In this document: piece by piece, positions 34,944-43,685 of the stretch | Numbering within the stretch: position 1 is the first letter of the stretch | How the letters are laid out: each line of letters opens with the position of its first letter | NCBI GenBank assembly: GCA_965204875.1 | Contig: OZ242020.1 | Span: forward strand, 2,046,001-2,110,000 | Source: Aldehydirespirator sp965204875 | GTDB taxonomy: Bacteria > Actinomycetota > Acidimicrobiia > Acidimicrobiales > Aldehydirespiratoraceae | Direction: 5' to 3' | DNA: 64,000 bases | Position numbers and translations under genes: made by a program | Notes under the pieces: generated by a model | What the model was told of the DNA's origin: nothing | The model's input: the letters and a program-made list of their open reading frames with translations, nothing else | Databases searched by the model: none

Positions 34944-36653
34944 TTACGCGGGTCTCTCGGGCCTCGGCGGCAGCGCCCGGCGAGCCGTGGTGACGGCTTC
35001 GAGCGGGTCGACGCGATCCGGCCGGCCCTCAGCGTCGGCTGCGGAGGCGATGGCGTCCAGCCAGGGTGACCGGTCGCGCTCCACGCTGCGCCCCGCGACG
35101 TCGCGCCGCGGGCACCACATCGCGTGAAGCTCCTGCTCGGCGCGGGTGACGGCCACATACAGCAGGCGGCGCTCCTCGGCCCGAGCCGCTGCGGAGCGTG
35201 CGTGTGCGATGGGCACGAGTCCGTCCTCGAGGCCCACGATGTGCACGACCGGCCACTGGAGTCCCTTGGCCGAGTGGAAGGTGAGCAGGTTGACGCCGTC
35301 GGAGGAGGCGGCCGGGCGATCGCCCGACGACAGCGTGGCGCGAAAGGCTCCGACGGTGGCGTCGGGCTCCAGCGTCAGATGGTCTTGCGCCAGTTCCAGC
35401 AGCGCCTCGACGTCGGCGCGTGCGTCGCCGGCGTGAAGCTCCCCGCGGCAGTCGGCCAGGCAGGCCGAGAGGCTCGCGCCCTCCGGCCACGACCCGAGCA
35501 GGGTCGCCACCGCGGCCCTCTCCAGCAGGCTGCCGTCGCTCTGGGAGACCACCGGTATGTTCTGGCGCTCCAGGGCCTGCCGCAGCCCGATGAGCTGGTC
35601 GTTGGTGCGGGCCAGCACCGCCTGCCGGCGCCACGGCGCGCCCGGACGGTGCCGCCGGCGGACCGCGCGGACCAGCACAGCCGCCTCGTCAGCGCCGTCG
35701 CACACCGTCACCTCCGGCACCTTGCCCGATGGCCTCACCGAGGGCTGCGGCGCCTTGCCCGCGACCCGTCCCGCCGCCTCCAGCACCTCCGGCGTGGAGC
35801 GGAAGTTCGTGCGCAGGTGCAGCACGGCGCAGCCGGCGAAGTGCTCCGCGACGTTGCCGATCAGCTCGGGGTCCGCGCCGTTCCATCCGTATATCGCCTG
35901 GTCGGGGTCGCCGACCGCCAGCAGCGTCGAGTCCGGCCCCAGCCATGACCGCAGCAGCGCGAACTGCAGGGGGTTGATGTCCTGGAACTCGTCGACGAGG
36001 ACGTGCTGGTGCAGCCAGCGCCGGGCTGCGGCGTGCCTGGGCTGGGTCGTCATCAGGTCGAGGGCGTCGGCCAGTACATCGTCGAAGTCGAGCATCCGCT
36101 GCCTGTGCTTGGCCGATTCGTAGTCGGCGTACAGCTGGGCGAAGCGGTCGGCGCCGCCGGCCGGCGGCCTGCGGCCTGCTTGCTTGGCGGCCGCGGGGTA
36201 TCGCTCGGGGGTGACGAGCCGAGCCTTGGCCCAGCCGATCTCGTTGGCCGTGTCGGTGATGGCCTTGGGGCTCGACCTGGGACGGAGCTCTGCGATCAGT
36301 CTGCGGGGGCCGGCCAGGATGCGCGGCGGGCGCTGGGAGTTGTCGGCTGCGTGACGCCGCAGCTGGGCGAGCGCGATGGCGTGGAAGGTGCCAGCTGAGA
36401 CGGCGTCATTGAGGCCCAGACGGCGCAGCCGCGCACGCAGCTCGCGCGCGGCGCGCCGGGTGAAGGTGACGGCGAGCATGCGCCGGGGATCGGCCCGACC
36501 CTGATCGGCCTGCCAGGCGATCCGTGTGGTCAGCACCCGGGTCTTTCCCGAGCCCGCACCGGCGATGATGCACAGCGGGGTGGCTCGCGTGGTGACGGCG
36601 TCACGCTGCTCTCCGGTGAGTCCCGCAAGCAACGGGTGCTCCTCGCCAGCCAC
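34944..36653 (-). CDS. UvrD/PcrA-like superfamily I DNA helicase (short form)
   Basis: A 569-residue 3'-5' helicase. GEQRDAVTT opens the Q-like motif and the Walker A is IIAGAGSGKTRVLTTRIAW at about residues 28-46. VTFTRRAARELR is motif Ia. VDEFQDINPLQ is Walker B near residue 220. AVGDPDQAIYGWNGADPELI is motif III, LRTNFRSTPEVL is motif IV, and LTFHSAKGLQWPVVHIVGLE and LLYVAVTRAEQEL are motifs V and VI. It is shorter than PcrA/UvrD (about 700-770) and has no visible HRDC or C-terminal RNAP-binding extension. It resembles the small actinobacterial UvrD2-like group. The start is a GTG at 36653. Confidence 0.82.
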   Translation of the reverse strand: MAGEEHPLLAGLTGEQRDAVTTRATPLCIIAGAGSGKTRVLTTRIAWQADQGRADPRRMLAVTFTRRAARELRARLRRLGLNDAVSAGTFHAIALAQLRRHAADNSQRPPRILAGPRRLIAELRPRSSPKAITDTANEIGWAKARLVTPERYPAAAKQAGRRPPAGGADRFAQLYADYESAKHRQRMLDFDDVLADALDLMTTQPRHAAARRWLHQHVLVDEFQDINPLQFALLRSWLGPDSTLLAVGDPDQAIYGWNGADPELIGNVAEHFAGCAVLHLRTNFRSTPEVLEAAGRVAGKAPQPSVRPSGKVPEVTVCDGADEAAVLVRAVRRRHRPGAPWRRQAVLARTNDQLIGLRQALERQNIPVVSQSDGSLLERAAVATLLGSWPEGASLSACLADCRGELHAGDARADVEALLELAQDHLTLEPDATVGAFRATLSSGDRPAASSDGVNLLTFHSAKGLQWPVVHIVGLEDGLVPIAHARSAAARAEERRLLYVAVTRAEQELHAMWCPRRDVAGRSVERDRSPWLDAIASAADAEGRPDRVDPLEAVTTARRALPPRPERPA

Positions 36654-36736
36654 GTCGCGACCCTACGACCCCCGCCCCCTCGGACCTTGGCCGGCGGGGA
36701 TTGCGGGGCCGCGGCGGGTGGGCTGGGTACGGTCGG

Positions 36737-37084
36737 GTGGTGCTGGTGCTGGCAGAGGACCGCTTCGAGCAGCTGGTGGCGCAGGCTCTCGACTCGCTGC
36801 CCCCGGCGCTGGGCGGGCTGATGGACAACGTCGCGGTGGTCGTCGAGGACGCTCATCCGACCGAGGAGCTGCTGGGTCTCTACGAGGGGGTGCCCCTCAC
36901 GGAGCGGACGGATTATGGCGGTTGGGCGATGCCCGACAGGATCACCCTCTACCGGCTGGCGATCTGCGCCGTGTGCGACACCGAGGACGAGCTGTTCGAG
37001 GAGATCACGGTCACGGTGGTGCATGAGGTCGCACACCATTTCGGCCTCGACGACGACACCCTGCACGAGCTCGGCTGGGGATGA
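36737..37084 (+). CDS. Minimal zincin-like metallopeptidase (DUF1025/PF06262)
   Basis: A 115-residue protein with the complete zinc motif HEVAHHFGLDDDTLHELG at the extreme C terminus (HExxHxxGxxD). It is preceded by MPDRITLYRLAICAVCDTED and the N-terminal helix EDRFEQLVAQALDSLP. This is the compact metallopeptidase family found next to many actinobacterial genes; substrates are unknown. The GTG at 36737 was chosen as the first start giving the usual length. It is divergent from the helicase across 83 bp. Confidence 0.8.
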   Translation: MVLVLAEDRFEQLVAQALDSLPPALGGLMDNVAVVVEDAHPTEELLGLYEGVPLTERTDYGGWAMPDRITLYRLAICAVCDTEDELFEEITVTVVHEVAHHFGLDDDTLHELGWG

Positions 37085-37144
37085 GGCCGCGCCCTGGGTG
37101 GCGGGACGTCGAGTGTCGGGCTACGGTCATGCCTGACAACCACA

Positions 37145-37240
37145 ACACCGGGGAGCTCGGGACAGCCGGGCTGAGAGGGCATCCGCGCCAGTGCAGCGGT
37201 GTCGACCCGCCGACCTGATCTGGGTAATGCCAGCGGAGGA
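37145..37240 (+). promoter_or_regulatory. TPP (THI-box) riboswitch
   Basis: The leader of thiB carries the conserved TPP aptamer elements in order: ACCGGGGAGC, then GGGCTGAGAGGG (CTGAGA at 37171), and finally GACCTGATCTGGGTAATGCC with AGCGGAGGA. The last element runs into the ribosome binding site GGAGGA, 6 bases before the ATG. TPP binding would therefore block translation initiation of the thiamine importer when thiamine is plentiful. Confidence 0.93.
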
Positions 37241-37246
37241 AGCCCC

Positions 37247-38428
37247 ATGGATCCCAAGTACCTCGAAGTTCCGGCCTACCAAGGCGCGTTGAGCCGCCGG
37301 ACGCCACCGCAACCGCGCCTAGGCGCCAAGGCTGTGGCCGTGGCTCTGGCGCTGATCGTGGCGATGTTGGCCGCAGCCTGCAGCGGAGACTCCTCCGGCG
37401 GCGACAGCAGCGGCGTCTCCTCGGAGGGAAGCGGTGACCCTGCATCCGGTGACAGCGACGGCGACGATCCGGCCGGCTCCACGGTCAAGCTGTTGACGCA
37501 CGACTCCTTCGCGCTCTCGCCTGAGACGCTCGCAGCGTTCACGGACTCGACGGGCATCGCCGTGGAACAGCTGGCCTCCGGCGACGCGGGCGCCCTGGTG
37601 AGCCAGGCCTGCATCACCGCCGGCGCGCCGCTGGGTGACGTGCTGTTCGGCATCGACAACACCTTCCTGCAGCGGGGGCTCGACTGCGGCATCTTCGAGC
37701 CCCACGAGTCGCCGGCGCTGCCCGGCGTGCCCGGCAGCTTCAAGCTGGACGCGCGGCATCGTGTCACGCCCGTCGACTTCGGAGACGTGTGCCTCAACTA
37801 CTGGGTCGATTCCTTCGATGGGTCGCCGCCCCCTCCAGAGTCCCTCGACGACCTGATCGATCCGGCCTACGAGGGGATGCTCGTGGTGCAGAGCCCCGAG
37901 ACGTCGTCGCCCGGACTGGCCTTCCTGCTGGCCACGATCGCCCGTTACGGCGACGGCTGGGAGGACTACTGGGCCGCGTTGCGCGACAACGGCGTGTCCG
38001 TAACCGCCGGGTGGGAGGACGCCTACTACGGCGAGTTCGTCGCAGGCGGCGGCGACCGCCCGATCGTGGTGTCGTACGCCTCGAGCCCGCCCGCCGAGGT
38101 GATCTACGCCGATCCGCCGGTGGACGAGCCCCCTACCGGCGTCGTCACTGCGAGCTGCTACCGCCAGATCGAGTTCGCAGGCGTTCTCGCCGGCGCGGAG
38201 AACCCCCGCGGCGCGCGGGCGCTGATCGATTTCATGCTCACGCCGGCATTCCAGCAGGACGTGCCGCTCAACATGTTCGTGTTCCCCGTCCTCGAGTCGG
38301 CGGCCCTGCCCGAGGTCTTCGCCGAGCACGCCGAGATCGCCGAGGATCCGTTCATGCTCGATCCCGCCGAGGTCGAGGCCCAGCGCGACGCCTGGACCGA
38401 CCGCTGGGTGCAGATCGTCCTTCGTTGA
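37247..38428 (+). CDS. thiB: Thiamine ABC transporter substrate-binding lipoprotein
   Basis: A 393-residue periplasmic-binding-protein-fold protein. The N-terminal helix VAVALALIVAMLAAACSG ends in a lipobox (Cys about 46), followed by a Ser/Gly/Asp linker. The body shows TVKLLTHDSFALSPETLAAF, GDVLFGIDNTFLQRGL, PVDFGDVCLNYW and SPETSSPGLAFLLATIARYG, typical of TbpA/ThiB. It should bind thiamine or TPP outside the membrane. It is placed under the TPP riboswitch, and its TGA overlaps the TTG of the permease (TTGA). The ATG at 37247 has GGAGGA upstream. Confidence 0.9.
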   Translation: MDPKYLEVPAYQGALSRRTPPQPRLGAKAVAVALALIVAMLAAACSGDSSGGDSSGVSSEGSGDPASGDSDGDDPAGSTVKLLTHDSFALSPETLAAFTDSTGIAVEQLASGDAGALVSQACITAGAPLGDVLFGIDNTFLQRGLDCGIFEPHESPALPGVPGSFKLDARHRVTPVDFGDVCLNYWVDSFDGSPPPPESLDDLIDPAYEGMLVVQSPETSSPGLAFLLATIARYGDGWEDYWAALRDNGVSVTAGWEDAYYGEFVAGGGDRPIVVSYASSPPAEVIYADPPVDEPPTGVVTASCYRQIEFAGVLAGAENPRGARALIDFMLTPAFQQDVPLNMFVFPVLESAALPEVFAEHAEIAEDPFMLDPAEVEAQRDAWTDRWVQIVLR

Positions 38429-40128
38429 CGTCGTTGACATCGCCAGCAGGCCCGCCGGCCTCGCCGGCAGCCGCCGGCGCCAGGGCTGCGGGCCGGCTCG
38501 CCGGAGTGCTGGGTGCATGGATCCCCGCGCTGGCGGCGGGCGGGTTCATGGCGCTGTTCTTCATCTGGCCCATCGCCGGGGTTCTCTGGCGCGGTCTCGG
38601 CGGCGAGAGCTTGGGCGGCCTGCTGCGCGAGGTGTTCGGCTCTGCGTCGCAGCGGTCTGTGCTGTGGTTCACCCTCTGGCAGGCGGCCGCGTCCACGTTG
38701 CTCACCGTGGCCGCGGCGCTTCCCGCGGCCGGGGCGGTGGCCCGCCTGCGGTTCCGTGGTCAGCGGCTGGTGCGGGCACTGGCGACCGTGCCGTTCGTGC
38801 TGCCGACCGTGGTGGTCGCCGCCGCCTTCGAGGGACTTTTCGACCGGTTCGGACTCGCCGGTGGCGGCGCGCTGAGCCTGCGGCACACGGTCTGGGCGAT
38901 CCTGCTGGCCCACGTCTTCTTCAACTACGCGGTCGTGTTGCGCACCGTCGGCGCCCACTGGGCCGCCCTCGACGCCCGGGTGGAGGATCAGGCTCGGGTG
39001 CTCGGGGCGTCGCGCTCGCAGGTGTTCCGCGGGATCGTGCTGCCGCGCCTGGCGCCTTCGGTGGCAGCCGCCTCGTCCATCGTCTTCCTCTTCTCGTTCA
39101 CCTCCTTCGGTGTGGTGCTGATACTGGGCGGCCCAGCACGGGCCACCATCGAGACCGAGATCTATCGCTACGCCGTCGTGCGCCTCGATCTTGCCACCGC
39201 CGCGGCGCTGGCGGTTGTGCAGCTGGCGGCGGTGATAGCGCTGGTCGCCGTGTCCAACACACTCGAGCGCCGCCGCGCCGGCGTCGAGGCCGCATACTCG
39301 CCCGCCGCCGCGCCACGGCATCGCGGCCCCGGCCTGATCGCCAACCTCGCCGCCATGGCGCTGGTGCTGGGCCTGCCCGTCGCCGTGCTTGTGGAGCGGT
39401 CGCTGGCCGCGGGCGGTGGCGGCTACACGCTGCGCAACTATCAGGCCCTGGCCGAGCGCGTCAACCTGCTGCCCGACACGGCGCTGGCGGCGCTGCGCAA
39501 CTCGCTGATGTTCGCGACCCCGGCGGCGCTGCTGGCACTGCTCGTGGGAGGCGCGGCGACGCTGGTGGTGATGCGCCCAGGCCGGCAGGGGGGCGGTCAG
39601 CGGATCGGGCAAGCCTTCGACATCGGGCTGACCCTGCCGCTGGGCACCTCGGCGGTCACCATCGGGCTCGGGTTCCTGCTGGTGCTGGACCGGCCGCCCC
39701 TCGACATCCGCACCTCGGTCGTCGTGGTGCCCATCGCCCATGCGGTGGTGGGCATCCCCTTCGTCGTGCGTACGCTCGTGCCGATATTGCGCACCATCAA
39801 CCCCAGGGTGAGGGAGGCCGCGTCGGTGCTGGGTGCGGCGCCGCGCCGGGTGCGCCGCGAGGTCGACCTAAGTGTGGCGTCGCGTGGCCTGGCGGTGGGC
39901 GCCGGGTTCGCCTTCGCGGTGTCGCTGGGCGAGTTCGGGGCCACGTCGTTCGTTCCTCGCCGCCCCGAGACGCTCACCGCGCCGCTGGCGGTGTTCCGGC
40001 TCCTGGGCACGCCGGGTCAGGTCCTGAGAGGTCAGGCCATGGCTCTGGCGGTGGCGCTCATGGCGCTCACAGCTGTGGCAGTCTTCGTCATGGACCTGTG
40101 GGGCGACGCTCGCCGGGGAGGCATCTAG
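38425..40128 (+). CDS. thiP: Thiamine ABC transporter permease (fused double domain)
   Basis: A 567-residue permease made of two binding-protein-dependent transport domains in one chain, as in ThiP. The first half ends in the EAA-type loop DQARVLGASRSQVFRGIVLP near residue 190; the second has REAASVLGAAPRRVRREVDL near residue 468. About 12 transmembrane helices are visible. The TTG at 38425 overlaps the thiB stop (TTGA), consistent with translational coupling; a GTG at 38506 is a fallback start. It is followed by a 33-bp repeat block before thiQ. Confidence 0.87.
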   Translation: MTSLTSPAGPPASPAAAGARAAGRLAGVLGAWIPALAAGGFMALFFIWPIAGVLWRGLGGESLGGLLREVFGSASQRSVLWFTLWQAAASTLLTVAAALPAAGAVARLRFRGQRLVRALATVPFVLPTVVVAAAFEGLFDRFGLAGGGALSLRHTVWAILLAHVFFNYAVVLRTVGAHWAALDARVEDQARVLGASRSQVFRGIVLPRLAPSVAAASSIVFLFSFTSFGVVLILGGPARATIETEIYRYAVVRLDLATAAALAVVQLAAVIALVAVSNTLERRRAGVEAAYSPAAAPRHRGPGLIANLAAMALVLGLPVAVLVERSLAAGGGGYTLRNYQALAERVNLLPDTALAALRNSLMFATPAALLALLVGGAATLVVMRPGRQGGGQRIGQAFDIGLTLPLGTSAVTIGLGFLLVLDRPPLDIRTSVVVVPIAHAVVGIPFVVRTLVPILRTINPRVREAASVLGAAPRRVRREVDLSVASRGLAVGAGFAFAVSLGEFGATSFVPRRPETLTAPLAVFRLLGTPGQVLRGQAMALAVALMALTAVAVFVMDLWGDARRGGI

Positions 40129-40143
40129 ATCGATGCTCTGGCA

Positions 40144-40308
40144 GGCGCGACGGTGTTATTGGGTCATGCGCTTGCTGCGGCGCTGGTGTACTGGGGCGAT
40201 GCGCTGGCTGCGGCGATGGTGTTCTAGGGTCATGCGCTTGCAGGCGCGACGGTGTACTGGGTCGATGCGTGCGCTGGTGCGCTGGTGTTCTTGGGGTGCG
40301 ATGGCGGT
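40144..40308. repeat. 33-bp tandem repeat array between thiP and thiQ (five units)
   Basis: Units start at 40144, 40177, 40210, 40243 and 40276, exactly 33 bp apart. Each has a GGCGCGACGGTG or GCGGCGCTGGTG start and a TCATGCGCTTG-like end. The array fills the 192-bp gap between the thiP stop and the thiQ start. There are no variable spacers, so this is a minisatellite and not CRISPR. Confidence 0.9.
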
Positions 40309-40320
40309 GCGGGGCGTGCC

Positions 40321-41382
40321 GTGTTGAGCGTTGTCGGCGCCTCGGTGAGCTTCGGGCGACTGCGGGCCCTTGACGGGATCGATCTGCAGGTTGCGACCGG
40401 CGAGGTGGTCGCCATCCTCGGCCCGAGCGGTTGCGGCAAGAGCACCCTGCTGCGCGCTGTTGCGGGCCTGCAGTCCCTGGAGGCGGGCGAGGTGCGCTGG
40501 GATGGCGAGGACCTGTCGGAAGTGCCGGTGCATCGCCGGGATTTCGGGCTGATGTTCCAGGAGCACGCCCTGTTCAGCCACCGCGACGTGGCCGCCAACG
40601 TCTCCTTCGGGCTGCGGATGCAGAAGCTGCCCGCCCCGCAGCGTCACGCCCGGGTGCGCGAGGTGCTCAACCTCGTCGGACTCGCGGGCTTCGGGGACAG
40701 GCAGATCGCCACGCTCTCCGGCGGGGAGGCGCAGCGGGTGGCGCTGGCCCGCTCGCTGGCGCCCGAGCCGCGGCTGCTCATGCTCGACGAGCCGCTCGGA
40801 TCGCTGGACCGCCCCCGCCGCGACGAGCTGACCGAGGAGCTGCGCACCCTGCTGCGCAAGGTCGGCGTCACGGTGTTGCATGTGACCCACGACCACGACG
40901 AGGCGTTCGCGGTCGCTGACCGTGTGGCCGTGATGCAGTCGGGCCGCATCGCCCGCATCGGCACTCCCGCGGAGATCTGGCACGACCCGCGGCACTCCGA
41001 CGTGGCCCGGTTCCTGGGACACAGCAACGTGGTGACGGTGGGGAGCGGCGGCGCCGTGGCCTGGGGGCGGATCGGTGCTCCGGCGGGCCGGGTCGTGGTC
41101 CGCTGTGACGCGTTCCGCCGCATCGAGCCCGGACCGCCGGTTGCGGCAGACCCCGGCGATGTCGCTGATGCCGGGATCGCGAACTCCGGCGATGTCGCTG
41201 TTGCCGGGGCGGTCGCGGGCACTGTCGTGGACGTGCGTTTCCGGGGCGACCGCTTCGAGCTGTCCCTGCGAACCGATCCGGGTGAACTGCGGCTGCTGGT
41301 GCGAGACCCCCGGCCAGCCTCGGTGGGCGAGCGGCTCCGCTACGCCATCGACCCTTCTGGGGTGCTGCCCTTACACGATTGA
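40321..41382 (+). CDS. thiQ: Thiamine ABC transporter ATP-binding protein
   Basis: A 353-residue ABC ATPase. The Walker A motif is LGPSGCGKST near residue 36, the Q-loop lies in LMFQEH, the signature is LSGGEAQRVALARSL near residue 132, the Walker B is LLMLDEPLGSLD and the switch His lies in LHVTHDHDEA. A C-terminal TOBE-like regulatory domain follows (about 240-350). Position after thiB-thiP under a TPP riboswitch makes ThiQ the natural assignment. The GTG at 40321 directly follows the 33-bp repeat array. The gene end is duplicated 63 bp downstream. Confidence 0.88.
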   Translation: MLSVVGASVSFGRLRALDGIDLQVATGEVVAILGPSGCGKSTLLRAVAGLQSLEAGEVRWDGEDLSEVPVHRRDFGLMFQEHALFSHRDVAANVSFGLRMQKLPAPQRHARVREVLNLVGLAGFGDRQIATLSGGEAQRVALARSLAPEPRLLMLDEPLGSLDRPRRDELTEELRTLLRKVGVTVLHVTHDHDEAFAVADRVAVMQSGRIARIGTPAEIWHDPRHSDVARFLGHSNVVTVGSGGAVAWGRIGAPAGRVVVRCDAFRRIEPGPPVAADPGDVADAGIANSGDVAVAGAVAGTVVDVRFRGDRFELSLRTDPGELRLLVRDPRPASVGERLRYAIDPSGVLPLHD

Positions 41383-41452
41383 CCGTCGCGACAAACCCCA
41401 AACCTGCTTAGCGAACCTGATCGGGTGCTGCCCTCACACGATTGACGGTCGC
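41360..41452. repeat. Duplicated thiQ 3' tail (period 63 bp)
   Basis: The last residues and stop of thiQ (41360-41389) recur at 41423-41452 with 28 of 30 matches, including CACGATTGA and its TGA. This and the next repeat account for much of the 332-bp gap at 41383-41714, in which I see no gene. Confidence 0.9.
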
Positions 41453-41526
41453 CCATCCGCCCGGCCTGGCCGGCATATGAACCCTGGTGTTGCGATGACG
41501 TGACTAACGGGCACATCCAGGCAGGA

Positions 41527-41632
41527 CTAGCCGGGTTGTCACCTGTCGGAGCAGACCGGGAACACCCAAGTACGCCTCCGTCTTGCCGCCGCCAGTCGGC
41601 TAGCCGGGTTGTCACCTGTCGGAGCAGACCGG
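41527..41632. repeat. 33-base perfect direct repeat, period 73 bp
   Basis: A 33-base block (CTAGCCGGGTTGTCACC...) at 41527-41559 recurs exactly at 41600-41632, 73 bp apart, downstream of the MFS gene on its strand. Similarity does not extend to the MFS stop, so the source of the block is unclear. Confidence 0.9.
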
Positions 41633-41714
41633 TAACCCTGTTGCGAGTCCGCTGTCGAACCGCCGGTCGGACCCAGGGCGGGCCGCCGACGCCACCGTGT
41701 AGTGAGCGGCGCTG

Positions 41715-42980
41715 TCAGCCTGCGGGCCGGACGCGGGCCAGCCGGGCCGTCACCCAGGTGCCTGCCGCGGCGGCGAGCAGCAGCAGCGCCGCGAGGCCGG
41801 CGTAGTGGCTGAACGACTGGAAGCCGAGGGCCTCCACCACGGCCCCCGAGAGCAGCCCCGCCACGGCGCCGCCGGTGGTCATCATGAAGTCGGCGCCGCC
41901 CTGCACCTCGACCCGCTCCGACACGGGGAACGAGCCCGTCAGCAGGGCGCTGCCCGAGATGAGCCCGAAGCTCCAGCCGAGGCCGATCAGCAGCAGCCCC
42001 GCGAACATGCCGGTGCTGTGCTCGGCCTGGGTGTGGGCCGCAAGCTCCGCGCCGACGAACAGGACGACCCCGCCCAGCCCGATCATCGGGTGCGGCCCCA
42101 GCTTGTCGACGAGCCAGCCCACGACCGGCGAGAAGGCGTACATCCCGACGATGTGCAGCGAGATGACCCAGCCGATCACCCGGAACTCCTGGCCGCCGCC
42201 CTCCATGTGCAGCGGGGCCAGGGTCATCACGCCGACCATCACCGCCTGGCCCATGAGCATCCCCACGACCGCGAGCCGCGCCGCGGGCACGCCGGCGATG
42301 CGGCGGAGCACCGTGAGCGGCGACGCCGGCCGGGGCGCCTCGGACCCGATCGTTCCGAGCACCTCGAGCGGGTCGGGGCGCAGCAGCGCGTGGGTGACCG
42401 CGATGGCGATCCCGAACATGACGGCGCTCAGCATGAACGGTCCGGCCAGCTCGGGCAGGCCGACGGCCTCGGCGGCCGCCGCTGCCGGCCCGAGGGCGAT
42501 GGTGGGGCCGGCCACGGCACCGAAAGTGGAGGCCCAGACCAGCATGCCGATGGCCCGGGCGCGCCGCTCGTCCGTCGCCAGGTCGGCGGCGGCGAAGCGG
42601 GCGGCCAGGTTGGCGGCGTTGCCGGCGCCGACGCCCATGATCCCCACCACCACCAGCGGGTACAGGCTCGTCGCTGCGGCCAGCACCGCGGCGAGCGCGC
42701 CGGCCGCGCCCACGCCCCAGGCCGCGATCAGGCCCCGGCGGCGACCCAGGCGGGCCATCCGGCGGGCCAGGGGGACTGCGGTGGCGACGCTGCCGACCGA
42801 CAGTGACCCGGCGGCCAGCGTGGCCAGTGTCTCGCTGCCCGTGATCTCCTTGGCGAGCAGGGCGGTCGCTGCGAACGCCGAGGCCATCGCCGAGGTCGAG
42901 GCGATCACCGAGCCCATGAGCGTCCAGGCCGCCCGCCGCTGCGCGGCGACCCGGTCGAAGGCCGTCCTGGCTGCGGTCAC
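41715..42980 (-). CDS. MFS transporter
   Basis: A 421-residue major facilitator with about 12 hydrophobic helices in two halves joined by a central loop (RPDPLEVLGTIGSEAPRP). The first-half loop ARRMARLGRRRGL fits the MFS motif A position, and GWLVDKLGPHPMI repeats it in the second half. It is probably a drug or metabolite exporter; the substrate is not readable. The GTG at 42980 overlaps the stop of the upstream GNAT gene by 4 bases, so the two are co-translated. Confidence 0.82.
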   Translation of the reverse strand: MTAARTAFDRVAAQRRAAWTLMGSVIASTSAMASAFAATALLAKEITGSETLATLAAGSLSVGSVATAVPLARRMARLGRRRGLIAAWGVGAAGALAAVLAAATSLYPLVVVGIMGVGAGNAANLAARFAAADLATDERRARAIGMLVWASTFGAVAGPTIALGPAAAAAEAVGLPELAGPFMLSAVMFGIAIAVTHALLRPDPLEVLGTIGSEAPRPASPLTVLRRIAGVPAARLAVVGMLMGQAVMVGVMTLAPLHMEGGGQEFRVIGWVISLHIVGMYAFSPVVGWLVDKLGPHPMIGLGGVVLFVGAELAAHTQAEHSTGMFAGLLLIGLGWSFGLISGSALLTGSFPVSERVEVQGGADFMMTTGGAVAGLLSGAVVEALGFQSFSHYAGLAALLLLAAAAGTWVTARLARVRPAG

Positions 42981-43453
42981 GGGACCGGCGCCGCCGCGCC
43001 GGTGCGGACATCGCGGCGCATGGGCACGTGGAGCATCCCCCAGTCCTCGAACGGCTCGCCCGCAGCCGTGAAACCGAAGCCCGCGTACCAGCCCTCGAGG
43101 CGTGCCTGCGCGTCGAGGCTCCAGGGACCCGCGGTGCTGCGCACTAGGTGCTCGACGAGCAGGCCGCCCAGGCCGTTGCCGCGCGCTGACGGGTGGGTCA
43201 CGATGCGCCCTATCCGGGTTCCTCCGTGCCGGTCGGCAAGGGCCCGTGCGTAGGCGGCCACCGGCAGTTCGGGCAGCCCAATGGCGTCGCCGGGCACCCA
43301 GCAGTGGCGCGTGGCCGGCTCGGCGTCGCGGCAGTCCAACTCGGGGTATGCGCAGTCCTGCTCGACGACGAAGGTGTCAACGCGCAGTCTGGCGATGTCG
43401 TGCCACTGGCGTGCCGTGAGCTGCGTGAGGGCCCGGTCCTCGATGCGTGCCAC
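42977..43453 (-). CDS. GNAT family N-acetyltransferase (ElaA-like)
   Basis: A 158-residue GNAT protein. The start ARIEDRALTQLTARQWHDIARLRVDTFVVEQ with CAYPELD is characteristic of ElaA-type acetyltransferases. The acetyl-CoA motif RIGRIVTHPSARGNGLGGLL is near residue 85. The substrate is unknown. It is the first gene of a two-gene unit with the MFS transporter (4-bp overlap) and begins with GTG at 43453. Confidence 0.8.
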   Translation of the reverse strand: MARIEDRALTQLTARQWHDIARLRVDTFVVEQDCAYPELDCRDAEPATRHCWVPGDAIGLPELPVAAYARALADRHGGTRIGRIVTHPSARGNGLGGLLVEHLVRSTAGPWSLDAQARLEGWYAGFGFTAAGEPFEDWGMLHVPMRRDVRTGAAAPVP

Positions 43454-43685
43454 CGGCCGACGCTACCGCGGCGCCACTCCACCCGACGGGCATGCCTCTT
43501 GGCCGTGAACACTCTCGCCGGCCACCTTCACCGAAGGTCCCGCCATTGAGCCTCACGCCTCGCAGGTCACCATCTGTGCCCACTGGCAGGCTCGGCAGCG
43601 ACGCACTCGCCCCGCACGGCACGGGCCGGAACCGGCAACCGGCGATTGCGCCCAACGCTGCGTGCCTTCGGCTAGACATCATCGC

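Noticed and set aside
37789..38425. Upstream extension of the thiP frame into thiB
   Set aside because: Overlaps thiB in another frame; a TTG coupled to the thiB stop gives a normal ThiP length.
40144..40308. Possible CRISPR array between thiP and thiQ
   Set aside because: Contiguous 33-bp units without spacers.
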